In this document: positions 1 through 11,225 of the stretch, in pieces
Position numbering within the stretch: the stretch's first letter is position 1
Layout: every line of letters starts with the position of its first letter
Source: Dasypus novemcinctus
Taxonomy: Eukaryota; Chordata; Mammalia; Cingulata; Dasypodidae
Length of the DNA stretch: 64,000 nt
Direction: 5' to 3'
Assembly: GCF_030445035.2 (NCBI RefSeq)
Contig: NC_080701.1
Location: forward strand, 11,250,739-11,314,738
The notes under the pieces: generated by a model
Databases searched by the model: none
What the model was told of the DNA's origin: nothing
The model's input: only the letters and a program-made list of their open reading frames with translations
Translations under genes and position numbers: made by a program

Positions 1-713
1 ACTCATGGGATGAGGTGCTTTTCTCCCCCTGCAAAAAACTCTTGTGCCTTTTTCAAGCTTGAGGAACTAAATCTCTGCGCTGTGCTCTGACAGCTTCTTT
101 CCTTCCACTCTCGCCAAAGCACCCACCTCTCTAGACATTTCTACGAGAGTAGGTTCTCCAAAACACAAACCAGCAAGCTATGCTTTCAACTTGGAATGCA
201 AACTTTCTATAGTGAGGGCAAGCAATAGGCTTTTCCCAGGTCCTTTCTGGGAGGGACAAAAATGAATATCTCAGTAGACTTTGTATTACCATTCCCAGTT
301 CTGCGCTCAGCTTTCTACAAGAGGATTAGACATGCCCACCCATTGCTATGTGACTTGTGGGGCCCTCTCATGGGGGGATGTATTCCCTTCCCCCTCTGAT
401 GTCTTGCTTGGCCCAGTGGGATCTGAGCAGACCTAACATGCTGTCCCAGTCTGAATGTTTCCACCACTCCTTTTACTCTTCTCCCTCTGTCATGTGCTCA
501 TGCCATGTGCCCATGTCCCAAACAGAGCCTGTTCCTTCAGCCGAGATTCCAAACTGAAGAAGACATGTGGAAAAGACACAAGACCACTTGCAGCTTGTGC
601 AGTGTGGAGCCAAACCCATTACTGAATATAAAGGATGTGAGAAGTAAACCTTTGTTATTGTAAGCTACCGAGATTCAGGGGCTATGGTTGTAATCAGAGC
701 AGAATCTAGTGAA
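1..713. other. Intergenic sequence, no gene seen
   Basis: No convincing coding frame; the only frame, at 357-557, is short and low in complexity. The stretch around 640-710 (AAGCTACCGAGATTCAGGGG and following) resembles the 3' end of an old mammalian interspersed repeat, but I cannot assign the family. Confidence 0.5.
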
Positions 714-2533
714 AGTTGGTGCAAAAGGAATTGTGGTTTCAGAGTTGAATTTTAAATCATTATACCTAGGCTCAAACACATCTTTATTAATCAAAATAGG
801 AACCATTACAATCAACACATTTTTGCCAATAAAAAATATGTTTGTTTATTCTTGTAGTGTAAAAATCCATGGTCGGGATTCATTGAACTCTTAGAAAGCA
901 TTTTCTGCATCCTGTTGGTTGCAGAAGTGTTTTCCCTGCAAAAAGTTGTCAAGATGCTTGAAGAGGTGGTCATGGGTTGGCAAGAGGTCAGGTGAATATG
1001 GTGGATGAAGCAAATCTTTGTAACCCAATTTGTTCAACTTTTGAAGCATTGGTTGTGCAACATGCAGTCTGGCGTTGTCGTGGAGAAGAATCGGGTCCTT
1101 TCTGTTGACCAATGCCAGCTGCAGGCATTGCAGTTTTCAATGCATCTCATCAGTTTTGGTTTTGCTGGTGTATTAGTCAGCCAAAGGGGTGCTGATGCAA
1201 AAACCAGAAATGGTTTGGTTTCTATAAAGGGTATTTATTTGGAGTAGGAGCTTACAGATACCAGACCATAAAGCATACGTTACTTCCCTCACCAAAGTCT
1301 ATTTTCATGTGTTGGAGCAAGATGGCTGCCAACGTCTGTGAGGGTTCAGGCTTCCTGGGTTCCCTCTTCCAAGGTCTTGCTTCTCTCTGGGTTCAGGGTT
1401 CCTCTCTTCCCAGGGCTTGCTTCTTCCTGGGCTCAGGGATCCTCTTTTCCTGGGGCTTGCTTCTTTTTCCTCTGTGAGCTTACTTCCCAGGGCTCCAGCT
1501 TAAGGTTTCAGCATCAAACACCAACATCAAAAACCCTCAACTCTGTCCTTTGCCATGCCTTTTATCTGTGAGTCCCTACCCACCAAGGGGTGGAGACTGA
1601 ATGCCCTAATAACATGGCCCAATCAAAGCCCTAATCATAACTTAATCATACCCAGGTACAGACCCGATTACAAACATAATCCAATATCTATTTTTGGAAT
1701 TCATAATCATATCAAACTGCTACAGTTGGGATTCAGAAAGCTGTAGTGGATCAGACCTGCAGCAGACCACCAAGCAGTAACCAAGACCTCTTTTTGGGGC
1801 AAGTTTGGCTTTGGGAAGTGCTTTGGAGCTTCTTGGTCCAACCACTGAGCTGGTCATTGCCAGCTGTTATATAAAATCCACTGTTCATCACACATCACAA
1901 TCCAATTGAAAAATGGTTTGTTGTTGTTGCGAAGAATAAGAGAAGACAACAAATCAAAACAATGATTTTTTTTTTTTTTTGATTTTTGGTCAGCTCATGA
2001 GGCACCCACTTATCAAGCTTTTTCACCTTTCCAATTTGCTTCAAATGCTGAATGACCATAGAATGGTTGACGTTGAGTTCTTCGGCAACTTCTCGTGTGT
2101 TTTAAGAGGCTAAGTTTTGATGATTGCTCTCAATTGGTCGTTGTCAACTTCCCATGGCCTACCACTAAGCTCCTCATCTTCAAGGCTCTTGTCTCCTTTG
2201 CAAAACCTCTTGAACCACCAGTGCACTGTACATTTGTTAGCAGGTCCTGGGCCAAATGCGTTGCTGGTGTTGCAAATTGTCTCCGCAGCTTTACGACCCA
2301 TTTTGAACTCAAATAAGAAAACTGCTTGACTTTGCTTTTTGTCTAACATCATTTCCATAGTCTAAAATGCATATAAACTAAACAGCAAGGAGTAAGTTAT
2401 TAGCAAAAAAACCATAAAGTGAGAAATGCACATTAAAATGATGTATAACATAACCACATTTATTCAGAATGTATGTCAATATCAAACAGCAAGTTTCAAC
2501 CATGCAAAACCGCAGTTACTTTTGCACCAACTT
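714..2533 (-). mobile_element. Mariner DNA transposon, Hsmar1/SETMAR-like, inactive and split by an LTR
   Basis: The ends carry matching inverted repeats: GTTGGTGCAAAAGGAATTG at the left, and the complement of CAGTTACTTTTGCACCAAC at the right. On the minus strand the transposase starts at 2358 with MEMMLDKKQSQAVFLFEFKM, followed by a helix-turn-helix region (GRKAAETICN, GRPWEVDNDQLRAII), and hits a stop at 2110. Later pieces keep the DD34D landmarks: a CDEQW-like first catalytic Asp near 1890, LLHDNAR for the second at 1050-1090, and PYSPDL before the third. Without the 556-bp insert the element is about 1.26 kb, the usual mariner length. Stops and a poly-T run near 1967-1980 make it non-coding. 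The family is known for the transposase half of SETMAR in anthropoid primates. Its identity is clear from the sequence; whether it is a separate xenarthran lineage is inference. Confidence 0.9.
1169..1724 (-). mobile_element. Solo LTR (ERVL-MaLR-like) inserted in the mariner
   Basis: The element begins TGTATTAGTCAGCC and ends CAAACTGCTACA, so it has TG...CA termini. It is flanked by GCTGG (1164-1168) and GTTGG (1725-1729), a 5-bp duplication with one mismatch, as expected for a class III endogenous retrovirus LTR. The minus strand carries an AATAAA signal (TATTTATTTGG on plus near 1228). The mariner reading resumes exactly after it at GGATTCAG. Related copies lie at 14858, 31380, 40925, 42670, 57284 and 63018. 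Confidence 0.75.
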
Positions 2534-2819
2534 ATCAAGAGGTATCCTTCCACCTGGAAGGGTATTTCCTTTTTCTGAGCCTCAGTGTCATGGCACATAA
2601 GGTTAGGTATAGTATCTCCTAGGTCCTCTCCTGCTGTAGTCCTCTTGATTCAGAACCAGTGTGCCCAGCTTGCTTCTCTGTCTGGGGCCATAGGGCTCAT
2701 CCATGAAGGCGTCTGTGAGCCTCCTGCCCTCTCCTCCCCAGGATAACCTATTCCCAAGACCTTTAGATTTTAACCTAAGTATCTCTGACACAACTAGACC
2801 CCAACATAGCAGAGCTGAA

Positions 2820-3026
2820 AGGAGTACGGCTCAGGGCACGAACAAACCCTAATTGCAGGAGCCAGTTACTGTGTATTTGACCCTTTCTAAGTTTATCTAA
2901 CCCCTCTGAGCCTTTGTTTTCCCATCTGTAAAATGGTGATAATTATAGAGGTATGAGGATGAAATAAGATAATACAGGTAAAGTTTCTAATACAGGACCT
3001 GTCACTTATTAGGTATTCAATGAATG
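2820..3026 (+). repeat. MIR SINE fragment
   Basis: Typical MIR core in forward orientation: TCTGAGCCTTTG, CCCATCTGTAAAATGGTGAT, AGGATGAAATAAGATAATAC and a tail ending in TTCAATGAATGTTA. Ancient mammalian repeat with no function visible. Confidence 0.85.
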
Positions 3027-3029
3027 TTA

Positions 3030-3420
3030 ATTTCTTCTCTTTCTCTCTCTTTCTTTCTCTCTCTCTTTCTCTCTTTCTCTCTTTCTTTCTCTTCCCTTCC
3101 CCCCCACTCTCTGCTCTCTGTGTCCATTCGCTGTGTGTTCTTCTGCATCTGCTTGCCTTGCCAGGTGGCACTGGGAAACTGCATCTCTGTTTTGTTGCAT
3201 CATCTTGCTGCATCAGCTCTCTGTGTGTGCGGTGCCACTCCTGGGTGGGCTGTGCTTTTTATGCAGGGCAGCTCTCCTTGCGGGGCACACTCCTTGCACG
3301 CATCAGCACTGCACGTGGGCCAGCTCACCACACAGGTCAGGAGGCCCTGGGTTCCAAACCCTGGACCCTCCATATGGTAGACAGATGCTCTATCAGTTGA
3401 GTCATGTCCACTTCCCTTCC
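3030..3420 (-). mobile_element. DAS-type tRNA SINE
   Basis: The tRNA-like head is at the right end, read on the minus strand from about 3418. The GC-rich body includes CATCAGCACTGCACGTGGGC, and the tail has become a TC-rich stretch at 3032-3095 instead of the usual AT-rich run. Pol III boxes are decayed. Confidence 0.9.
3032..3098. repeat. TC-rich low-complexity tract
   Basis: A polypyrimidine run of TCTCTTTC-type units that grew from the SINE tail region. Confidence 0.9.
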
Positions 3421-5109
3421 CTTCTTCCTTTTAAATGTTTTTACGGTTTTCTTCACCCAGGAGGATTGGCAACTTAATGGAAACTAATGACCTCAGACAA
3501 AAGGAAGAAATTCTAAAAATGCATTTCAGCTGTCCGTCTGTAGATAGGAGAAGTAATATCAGGGATTCCTGAGTTCCGTAAAATAAATACACGGAGAGTT
3601 GTCACCTCTGTGCTGAACAGAGAGGTATTTGGTTTTGGGTAGTGGTGTCTGAGAGTGGTAATTAGGCTTCTACCTGAAAAGGTGCATCTCATTGACTTGA
3701 AATTATCCCTTGGATTCAGACTTTCATTTCTAACAAAGGAATGCCATCCTGGTTGCCGGGTTGCTTTGTTGCGTGCACCTCACCTCTTTCTTTGCTCCAA
3801 ATTGGTTTTGCACTTCCCTTGTCCATAAAAGCAATTTTGAGGTTCTAGGGCTTCCATACTTTTATCTTACAGATCAATGATTATTCTCTAGGCCACAGAG
3901 AACATAACTGGAATCCTAAAACGCAACCTGTAGATTTTGCCAAGGCTTCCCCCCACCCTTTGTTGACAATTCCAGCCTGGATGGCTAAGCCAAAAGTGGA
4001 CTAAGATCTGAATATTGGGGCCAGAAACGGAAAGGGGTGACAAGGATGTCTTCCTCAGCGTTACAGCTTTGGCTTAGTTGCAGAGGCAGGGAAGGACTCT
4101 CTCAAGATCTGTAACTTGGGGCAAGACCTCAATGAGGCAGAGAGCAGCTGTGCAAATAGTTTAACGAGGGCAAAAGCCCCCAGAGGGGCCCAATGTCGGT
4201 CTGTTCAGAGGCACAGAGAGCAGACCAGATAGACCCGCCTGCGGAGGATCAGAGGTGAGTGCCAGGAGACCGGGCGCAGGCTCGAGCAGGCCTGAGGTCA
4301 GGTGGAGGCTTGTAGACTGGGGGAGGGGGTGCAATTGTAGTCTTCATGCAGACAAGTCACACTGTCTGGTTCCCACCTGAGATTACATTTCTTCCGTAAA
4401 TGAAAATAAATGGGAGCCCAGTCAAAGGGACACCGCTCCCTGCCTAGAGAGGATGGCGGGGCGGGCTGGGGCTTCGGCGGCGGCGATGGGGAGGAGTGGT
4501 CTGCTTCAGGATGTCTTTTAGAAGAGAACCAAAGAACAGGCTAACAGGTTGGGAGTGGGATGTGCAAAAAAGAGAGGACACATGAACGACCTCTGGGTTT
4601 TTTAATCGAGCAGCTGGAAGAGAGATATGCCATTTACTAAGGTGGGGAAGAGGGAGCAGGAGCCAGTTTTAACAGGGGGCCTCAAAAGTTTTGTTTTAGG
4701 CACATTAATTTTGAGAAATATAGGCATCTAGAGCAGGAGTCACCACACTTCCCCTGTCACAGCCTTTGCAGGGCCGCACGTTCTCTGTTACAAACTCTCC
4801 TCTGATTTTTTCCTCACCTCTTTAAAAGTGTAAAAGCCATTCTCAGCTCCAGGCTTGTGTTGAAACAGGCCCTGGGCTGCATGTGGTCTAGGTGCTGTCG
4901 TTTTGCTGATGCAGAAGGCAGGGATCAGGATGTGACTTCAAGTGCCACTCATACAGATACTCATAAAATCCCTGGGACTACATGAGCTCTTCCAGGGAGA
5001 GAGAGGAGATGGAGGAGAGAGGGGGCTGAGGACAGGCCTCCCAGGGCTACCTCCTTTGGAGTTCAGGCAGAGGGCTGGCCAGGACAGACCTTGAGGTTGG
5101 AGGAGAACT
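3421..5109. other. Intergenic sequence, no gene seen
   Basis: No supported gene. A short CpG-rich patch lies at 4445-4495 (GGCGGGGCGGGCTGG, then GGCGGCGGCGATGG). A splice-donor-like CAGAGGTGAGTGCC sits at 4250-4263. 4500-4740 looks like an ancient mammalian repeat (phrases such as AGCAGCTGGAAGAGAGATAT). None of this establishes an exon. Confidence 0.4.
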
Positions 5110-5640
5110 AGAAGGGGTGCATCATTCAGCTTTTACTCTGTTAGGCTGCAGTAACAAATAGTCCCCGCATCTCACAAGAAAACGTGCGTGTTTCTCACTC
5201 GTTGATGTGCTGGCTGCAGTTTTGTTTGGACCCTGGCCTGAATCTTCTCGGCTCCAGACCTGGAGTGAGGGAGAGGCGCCCACAGGGCCAGGCCGTGGTG
5301 GAGGGAAACTGGCAACGGCAGATCCACGGAAGGGCCAGCTGTGATTCTGCTGGGGCATGCATCTATCCTGTCCCTTCTCCTTCAATGGGCAAGCCTCATG
5401 CCACCAGGGCGGAGGTGCCGTCCTCTTGGGGAGGCGCAGTGGGGGATTAAGAACAACCATGCAACTTTTACAAGGGGTGTGATGTTAGAGCCTAGAGATG
5501 AAGGTAATTCAAGGAGGAGGGAGTGGTTGGCTCACCGAGAGGCTGCTGAGAGGCTGAGCAAGATGAAGGCAAGGAACTGACCTTCGGGGCTGGAAACATA
5601 GAGGTCTTTTGTTTCATCAGTAACTCTTCCTGCTAAGCTG
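5110..5640. repeat. Possible ancient LTR or DNA-transposon relic
   Basis: The opening TTTTACTCTGTTAGGCTGCAG then TAACAAATAGTCC resembles the conserved ends of several old mammalian repeats that begin with a gctg-taacaaa motif. Too diverged to place. Confidence 0.35.
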
Positions 5641-6500
5641 GCAATACCCACATGGCCTTCCTGTGCTAGAGGCTCACAGCAGCAACCCCGCAGGCAGCCT
5701 GCTCCTCGAAGAACAATTCCACTACTTCTGTATTCTTAAAATGGAGCTGGTTAACCATCTGTGGTGCCCTTGAACCGGTTAAGGGCCCCCCAAATCCGAG
5801 GGATTTGACTACAAGTAGATACATACTGAATTTTGATTTGCACAGCTATGATTAGTTGCATCATCGGAGAGGAGTCTTTGATTAAATGAACAGTAACTAT
5901 TACACCTTCCAAACCCAAATAATTTGAGATGCAAGGAAGCATTGACCAGTAAATTTGCACCTCCTGAAAGGTCTCTCCTCTCTCCTTCCCAGGTGTTCCT
6001 GGGCCAGCCCTCACCTTCCCGAGACCTCTTTGTCTGAAGGAATCTGTGCCTGAGCTCGCAAAGGTGGGCGGGAGGGTTGCTATGGTTTCGCCATACCAAA
6101 GGCGTTGAGCTGAAAGGCTGCCTCCGGATGTCTTTCCCTCCCCCTGGCAGATCAGATAAGGGTTTGGGTTTGACCACGACTGCAGGCGTCACTTTGGTGT
6201 TAGGCTGGGGATCTGAAGAACCCGAGGTTTCTCATGTGATTTATTATCTGCTTTGACATTTCGAAAGAATTGTTCTTTTAAAATGTAAATCCTAACCCTT
6301 TAATTCTTTACTCTTTAGAACATTGGGATGGGCAAGGTTACTAAAAGGTTTTGGAGTTCAACTACTCAAAAAAAAAGAAAAAACAAAGGAATCTCTACAA
6401 GCTGGCAAATTGAGTCTCCATCTACAGATAAGGAGAAATGCGGAAGCCCTGGTGTCTTACCTCCCAAGAGAGAAGGCCAACCTCCAATGATGGAATTCTA
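5641..6500. other. Intergenic sequence, no gene seen
   Basis: Apparently single-copy. The only longer frames (minus strand, 5751-6192) have no recognisable domain. The stretch 5800-5990 is AT-rich and little repeated and could be conserved, but nothing in the sequence shows a function. Confidence 0.4.
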
Positions 6501-6504
6501 GTGT

Positions 6505-8990
6505 TTTTTTTCCCCAACTGCATTAAACATTTAGTCGCCCTTCATAAACATTGTTTTTCACAGGAACAAGGATAACTCTGAAGCCACTGGAAAGCACGTA
6601 GCCACCATAAGAAAGATAGATGATCAAAGGTTTCTGACGGGATTCAGTATAAGGAGTCATATGAGAAATAGCTTTATTCGAAAAAAATGTAGTGTACACG
6701 TGGCTAATTTCTATTATTTCTATTTCTATTTTGGCTGGTTTATAATTAAAATCTGATACGGGATTTGGACTTCTTTAGAAGTTAGTGCCATTTCTTCCTA
6801 TTCTGGTATGGAACTTAGGGAAGGCATTATCTTTATATCAGAGTCATGCTTTATTTCTTGTCATAATTATAATTAATCAGTAGTTTAGCACCAGCACAAA
6901 ACACAGAAAAAATTATTTAGGTAGGGGTTTATGTGTAAGATATCACACTTCCAACCCAGGGATCAGGCATAGTTACGCCATTTATGTAATTTTAAAAGTC
7001 ACTTATTACCACTCAAGTCCCACTTTATGATTACTTAGTAGTAATTAAATTAAAGTGATCATCTGTAGAGCTGAACAAAACCTCTGAAAGAAGTTCCTCC
7101 TTTTTTCTGTTAGATGTGCAATTCCAAGCAAATGTGCAGTATGCGGTATTGATTTCCAGGCTCCTTTTAAGCTCCTTCAACAATCATATCAAGATAGGAT
7201 CTGTCACAGGGTTCCCTGAAGCAGAGAAGGACAAGGAGAATGAACAAACAATGACCCGGGAAGGCACCCGTTGAGCCAAGACAAGTCTGTAAGGTAAAAT
7301 GTGAGAAAAAAATAAAAGTACACCCATAAGCGTATTACTTTGAAAAGTGACAATGCCACAAGTTAATTCCTTTGTGGGTAGACAGTCTTCACAAAAAGCT
7401 AAAAAAAATATAGGTACACTCTCCTTCAGGAGCATCCCCAGGTGGTACAGGAGGTGTCCAAGGTCACTGTGGTTTAAGGCAGGTGTGTGACACTCTTCTC
7501 AGGGTCAGTGTGGCCCCAGGACACAGGAGGGGACCAAGTGGTGTCAGCCTTCCCCTAATAAAATCTGCAAACCTTGCCATAGCCACCCCAACGACACGGC
7601 CTCCACCTCCACATCAAAAGCCAAACCGGCAGCATCTACGTGGCTGACGTTGCACAGGTGTTAAAATGAAGTCAAGAGCAGCCTGCAGATACCGAGTGGT
7701 ATGGCACATGCCAGAGCAATCATCAAAAAGCTCAAACTGGGGAAGCGGACTTGACCCAGTGATTAGGGCATCCGCCTACCACATGGGAGGTTCGCGGTTC
7801 AAACCCTGGGCCTCCTTGACCCACGTGGACCTGGCCCATGTGCAGTGCTGATGCGCGCAAGGAGTGCCCTGCCACGCAGGGGTGTCCCCATGTAGGGGAG
7901 CCCCACGCACAAGTAGTGCGCCCCGTAAGGAGAGCCGCCTGGTGCGAAAGAAAGTTCAGCCTGCCCAGGAATGGTGCTGCACACACGGAGATCTGACACA
8001 GCAAGATGAAACAACAAAAAGAAACAGATTCCCGTGCCGCTAACAACAGAAGTGGACAAAGAAGAACATGCAGCCAATAGACACAGAGAACAGACAATTG
8101 GGGTGGGGGAGGAGAGGAGAAAAACAAACAAACAAATAAATAAATAAATCTTAAAAAAAAAATCTCAAATTGCTTACAAATCTGCAAATGCTTTGCAGAT
8201 AGCTCGGCCGCTGACTGGCTGCAGCTAGGCTCGGAGAGGAGCTGGGGTGGGATATGAGCTAGGGCTGTAGAAAATACTAAGCAGACGACTCCAAATCCTA
8301 TGTATAATGCAGTCTTTAATGTGGACCCTGCTACTAACCAAAGATGTGAAGACCCTCTGGGAGCTGGGACAAGGGGTCCAACAAAAAATGCACATGTTCC
8401 ACCAAGATAAGTGAGCAATGCCGCAATGGCTACATTCATTCATCTGCAGAAAACCATGTTGTGGAAAGGAATAGAGCAGCTTTCATCACAGTTGGACCTG
8501 CTGATCCTTTTAACATCTGCCCTCCACGGATGTCTTCTTTTAAGCATCAAGTCTGAAGCAGGCATGCATCTTAGACCAGTTCCCAAAATCATAAGGAAGG
8601 ATGTCAGAAGCAGTTATCCTAAGACCTTGCTTGTGCAGGGGTCACACGAACGCCAAACAGGGCAGGAAGCCAATGGGTCCCCAGAGCACCAGCTGCGCGA
8701 TGTCCCCGCTGGAGAATCCGCAGGCCTGGCACACTCAGATCCGGATGGGGCACGGGTATTCCAGGCCGGGCCCTGCGCGAACACCAGCCAGTGGCACCTG
8801 TACACCCGCCAGGGCCAGGAGCCGATGCTGCCCCCTGGCTTCTCCAGATGCTCCCAACCTAGGCCTAAGCCTGCGTCCACAGTGGCCGCTGCTCCTCCTT
8901 GCTGCTCCAGCATGAGCCCTGGTGATGTGAAACGGGGGCTGCTGGCCAGTGTGTCTGGGGAGCACCCAATAGCCCTGCAGAGGTGAGGCT
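6505..8990 (-). pseudogene. SLC49A4: Processed pseudogene of SLC49A4 (DIRC2)
   Basis: SLC49A4 is a multi-pass major-facilitator transporter of the lysosomal membrane. Read on the minus strand, the parent order is kept without introns. An N-terminal GSCWSSKEEQRPL lies near 8920, then WLVFAQGPAWNT (8730-8790), [15 protein letters not shown] (8650-8700), TTWFSADE (8440-8470), LLTYLGGTCAFFVGPLV (8365-8420), AAASQRPSYLQSICRF (8170-8230), then across the SINE FELFMIALACAIPLG (7680-7735), [12 protein letters not shown] (7550-7590) and ESVPIFF...TCGIVTF...MGVLLFF (7310-7430). Frames change repeatedly, and there are stops and a lost start codon. The 3' UTR appears to run to an A-run (T8 on plus) near 6505, with AATAAA signals near 6673 and 6850. 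The loss of introns marks it as an L1-made retrocopy. Both ends are approximate. A SINE splits it. Confidence 0.88.
7740..8163 (+). mobile_element. DAS-type tRNA SINE inside the SLC49A4 pseudogene
   Basis: Full-length copy. The head is GGGAAGCGGACTTGACCCAG with box B GGTTCAAACCC, then the body, then a (AAAT)n/A-rich tail. It is flanked by CTCAAACTG (7731-7739) and CTCAAATTG (8164-8172), a 9-bp duplication with one change. It lies in the pseudogene between the VSNLRF and FELFMIALA segments, so it is younger than the retrocopy. Confidence 0.95.
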
Positions 8991-9052
8991 GGAGGAGGCG
9001 GATGTGGGGTTGCTTTGGTCCCCTTGGCCTCCTGGCTACCATCCTTGGAAGT

Positions 9053-9610
9053 CTAGTTTTGAAGAAGTCTTTTTTGATGTTCAGTTAAAACTTGCCTCCT
9101 TCTAACTCCCAAGTAATATATGCCGGCAACCACAGAGGCTAAATCGACTCCATCTTTATGTGAAAACCCTTCAGATATTTGTAAGCCCTCTCTCTGGATG
9201 AGCCCCTGTAGTTCTTCAAACTCTTACATGAGGCCGTTGACCAATAGCTCATCATACATATCATCCTTCTCCAGCACTCGTCAGATACGCCCGCTCGTCT
9301 TAAGAGGCAGTACTCAAAATTCGGCACATTGCTCCAGATGTAGCCTTAAGAGGACATTGTGCATGCCCCAGAAGGGTTGATAATTTGATGTCCCTTCTAA
9401 CTGACAAGCTCTAAATATTTGGCAAGCCTTACTAAGTAGGCTGGAAGGCTGGCTAACAGCAGATCTGGTCCCCTTCTCTGTTGCCCTAAATAGTTCAGTT
9501 CTGGCCAGTTGTCCATACTCTACACAGCCAACTCAAGTCCTGTAGATAACTGGAGGCACCTCTTCAAAGGCCACTGAGGCATCCCCGATTATAATTTAAA
9601 TGTGCTCCTC
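9053..9610 (-). pseudogene. Unidentified coding-like relic
   Basis: One frame on the minus strand runs from about 9610 to a terminal stop at 9053 with only five internal stops. Readable stretches include GDASVAFEEVPPVIYR, VEYGQLARTELFRATEKG, RVLEKDDMYDELLVNGLM, EFEELQGLIQREGL and HKDGVDLASVVAGIYYL, ending KRLLQN then TAG. Composition and phase look like a decayed C-terminal coding region, not random sequence. I do not recognise the protein. It lies on the same strand and directly upstream of the SLC49A4 relic, with about 60-130 bp between. It may be a separate retrocopy or part of a chimeric transcript. Confidence 0.5.
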
Positions 9611-9829
9611 AACGGACTCAGGCCCACCCCAGTGAGCTCCTCAGTAAGTATCACGTTCAACCAAGAATTCTAGCCAGTGATATTTTCTCCACCCCCTTAT
9701 ATTGCCGATGACAGGGGGCATCTTGTGGTTCAGAGCCCTGGACGTGGGCACGGCGAACTTGTTCTTTTAATCCTTTATTTATTGATTTGTTTGTTTATGA
9801 GGTTACCATACTGATCGTTTCCCTTTTTA

Positions 9830-10256
9830 TTTTAGATTTTTAAAAAATTTCTCTCCCCCTTTCCCCGCCATCCCCCCCCCCCCCGTTGTCTGCTCTCTGT
9901 GTCCATTTGCTGTGTGTCCTTCTGTGTCCTCTTGCATTCTTGTCAGTGGCACCAGAAATCTGCGCCTCTTTTCTTTTTACTACGTCATCTTGCTGCGTCA
10001 GCAATCTGTGCAGCACCACTCCTGGGCAGGCTGCGCTTTTCTCCCATGGGGTGGCTCTCTTTACAGGGCGCGCTCCTTGTGCATGGGGATCCCCTACACG
10101 GGGGACGCTCCCGCGTGGCACAGCACTCTTTGCCGCATCAGCACTGCAGGTGGACCAACTCACCACACGGGTCAGGAGGCCCTGGGTTTGAACCCTGGAC
10201 CTCCCATGTGGTAGGTGGACGCTCTACCAGTTGAGCCAAATCTGCTTCCCTTCATC
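9830..10256 (-). mobile_element. DAS-type tRNA SINE
   Basis: Full-length. Box B appears on plus as GGTTTGAACCCTGGACC; the body ends in a C-rich run (CCCCCCCCCCC near 9876) before the tail. Flanked by TCCCTTTTTA at 9820-9829 and 10257-10266, a perfect 10-bp duplication. Confidence 0.93.
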
Positions 10257-10299
10257 TCCCTTTTTAAAAATCAGGTCATGATGTGTTTCTTAGGAGATG

Positions 10300-10765
10300 G
10301 TGGCGAATTTAAAAACAGATTTCTTCCCCCACGTGAATTGCCAAGCCAGCCCCCCTCAATGCAATGTTTTCACGGCTGATTTCCCTGTGCTGTCCCCATC
10401 TCCTGGGGCTAAATACCTGAAATCAAGGTGTCATCAGGCAGGGCCCCCTCTAAAACCTGAGAGGGGACTCCGTTCTTCTTCTGCCTGGCTTCTGGGGGTT
10501 CGCTGCGATCCTCGTCATGCCTCGGCTTTTGGCAGCAAAAGCCTCTGCATTCCCACGGTGCTCTCCTGTCTGTGTCCAATTCGCTGCCTCTTTCAAGGAA
10601 CCCAAGCCTATTGGATTGGGGCCATCCTGCTCCAATTTTGTCCCGTGATAACTGATCACATCTTCAAATACCCCATCTCAAAATAAGGTCACTGCTGAGG
10701 CACTGGGGGCTAGGGCTTCAAGATCACTTTTGGGGGACACAATTCTACCCAAGGAAGAGTCTAAG
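10300..10765 (-). mobile_element. MLT1-like LTR fragment
   Basis: The right part carries the MLT1-type 5' end in reverse: ATAACTGATCACATCTTCAA, ATCTCAAAATAAGGTCAC, GAGGCACTGGGGGCTAGG, then TTTTGGGGGACACAATTCTA. The left boundary is uncertain. Confidence 0.6.
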
Positions 10766-10959
10766 TGTGGGATTTTACGTTTGGCCTGGTCGACTTTCAT
10801 TTTGTAAGTTTCAACAAGGCATTTTGATTGGTCATAAACATTTTGAAATTTTTATTCAAATATGTCGGTATAGGATGTTTTAGGTGACTGCATTGTCTGC
10901 TTGACAAAGAGTTGGAGGTAGAAATTTGATCAATATGTTAGGGAAATTTCTCTCTTCAG

Positions 10960-11225
10960 TTCCCAGAGCTGTGCCATCCAAAGTGATAGCCATACACGGC
11001 ATTTAAGCATTTGAGATGTGGCTAGCTCAAACACAGCTGTGCTACAAGTTTAAAAATATATGCTGGATTTCAAAGAATGAGTTAAAAAAGAATGTAAACT
11101 ATCTCGCTAATCACTTTTAAAAACTTATATGTTGAGATGATAATATTTCAGCTAGATAAATAAAATATGCTAAAATTAAATAAAATAGCTATTCAAGTTA
11201 ATTTCACCTGTTTCTTTTTACTAGA
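10960..11225. repeat. Ancient interspersed repeat (MER-type)
   Basis: Contains the phrase GCATTTGAGATGTGGCTAGC and an AT-rich stretch ending near CAAGTTAATTTCACCTGTTT. This is a widespread mammalian repeat pattern that I cannot assign to a named family with confidence. Confidence 0.5.

Noticed and set aside
3020..3477. Overlapping plus-strand frames of 106-126 codons
   Set aside because: They read through the TC-rich tail and antisense body of a SINE; similar frames recur in every DAS copy.
7732..8439. 235-codon minus-strand frame
   Set aside because: It is a chance join of SLC49A4 pseudogene sequence with an antisense SINE; no single protein family spans it.
8411..8986. 191-codon plus-strand frame
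   Set aside because: It is the antisense shadow of the SLC49A4 retrocopy, whose minus-strand reading explains the sequence.
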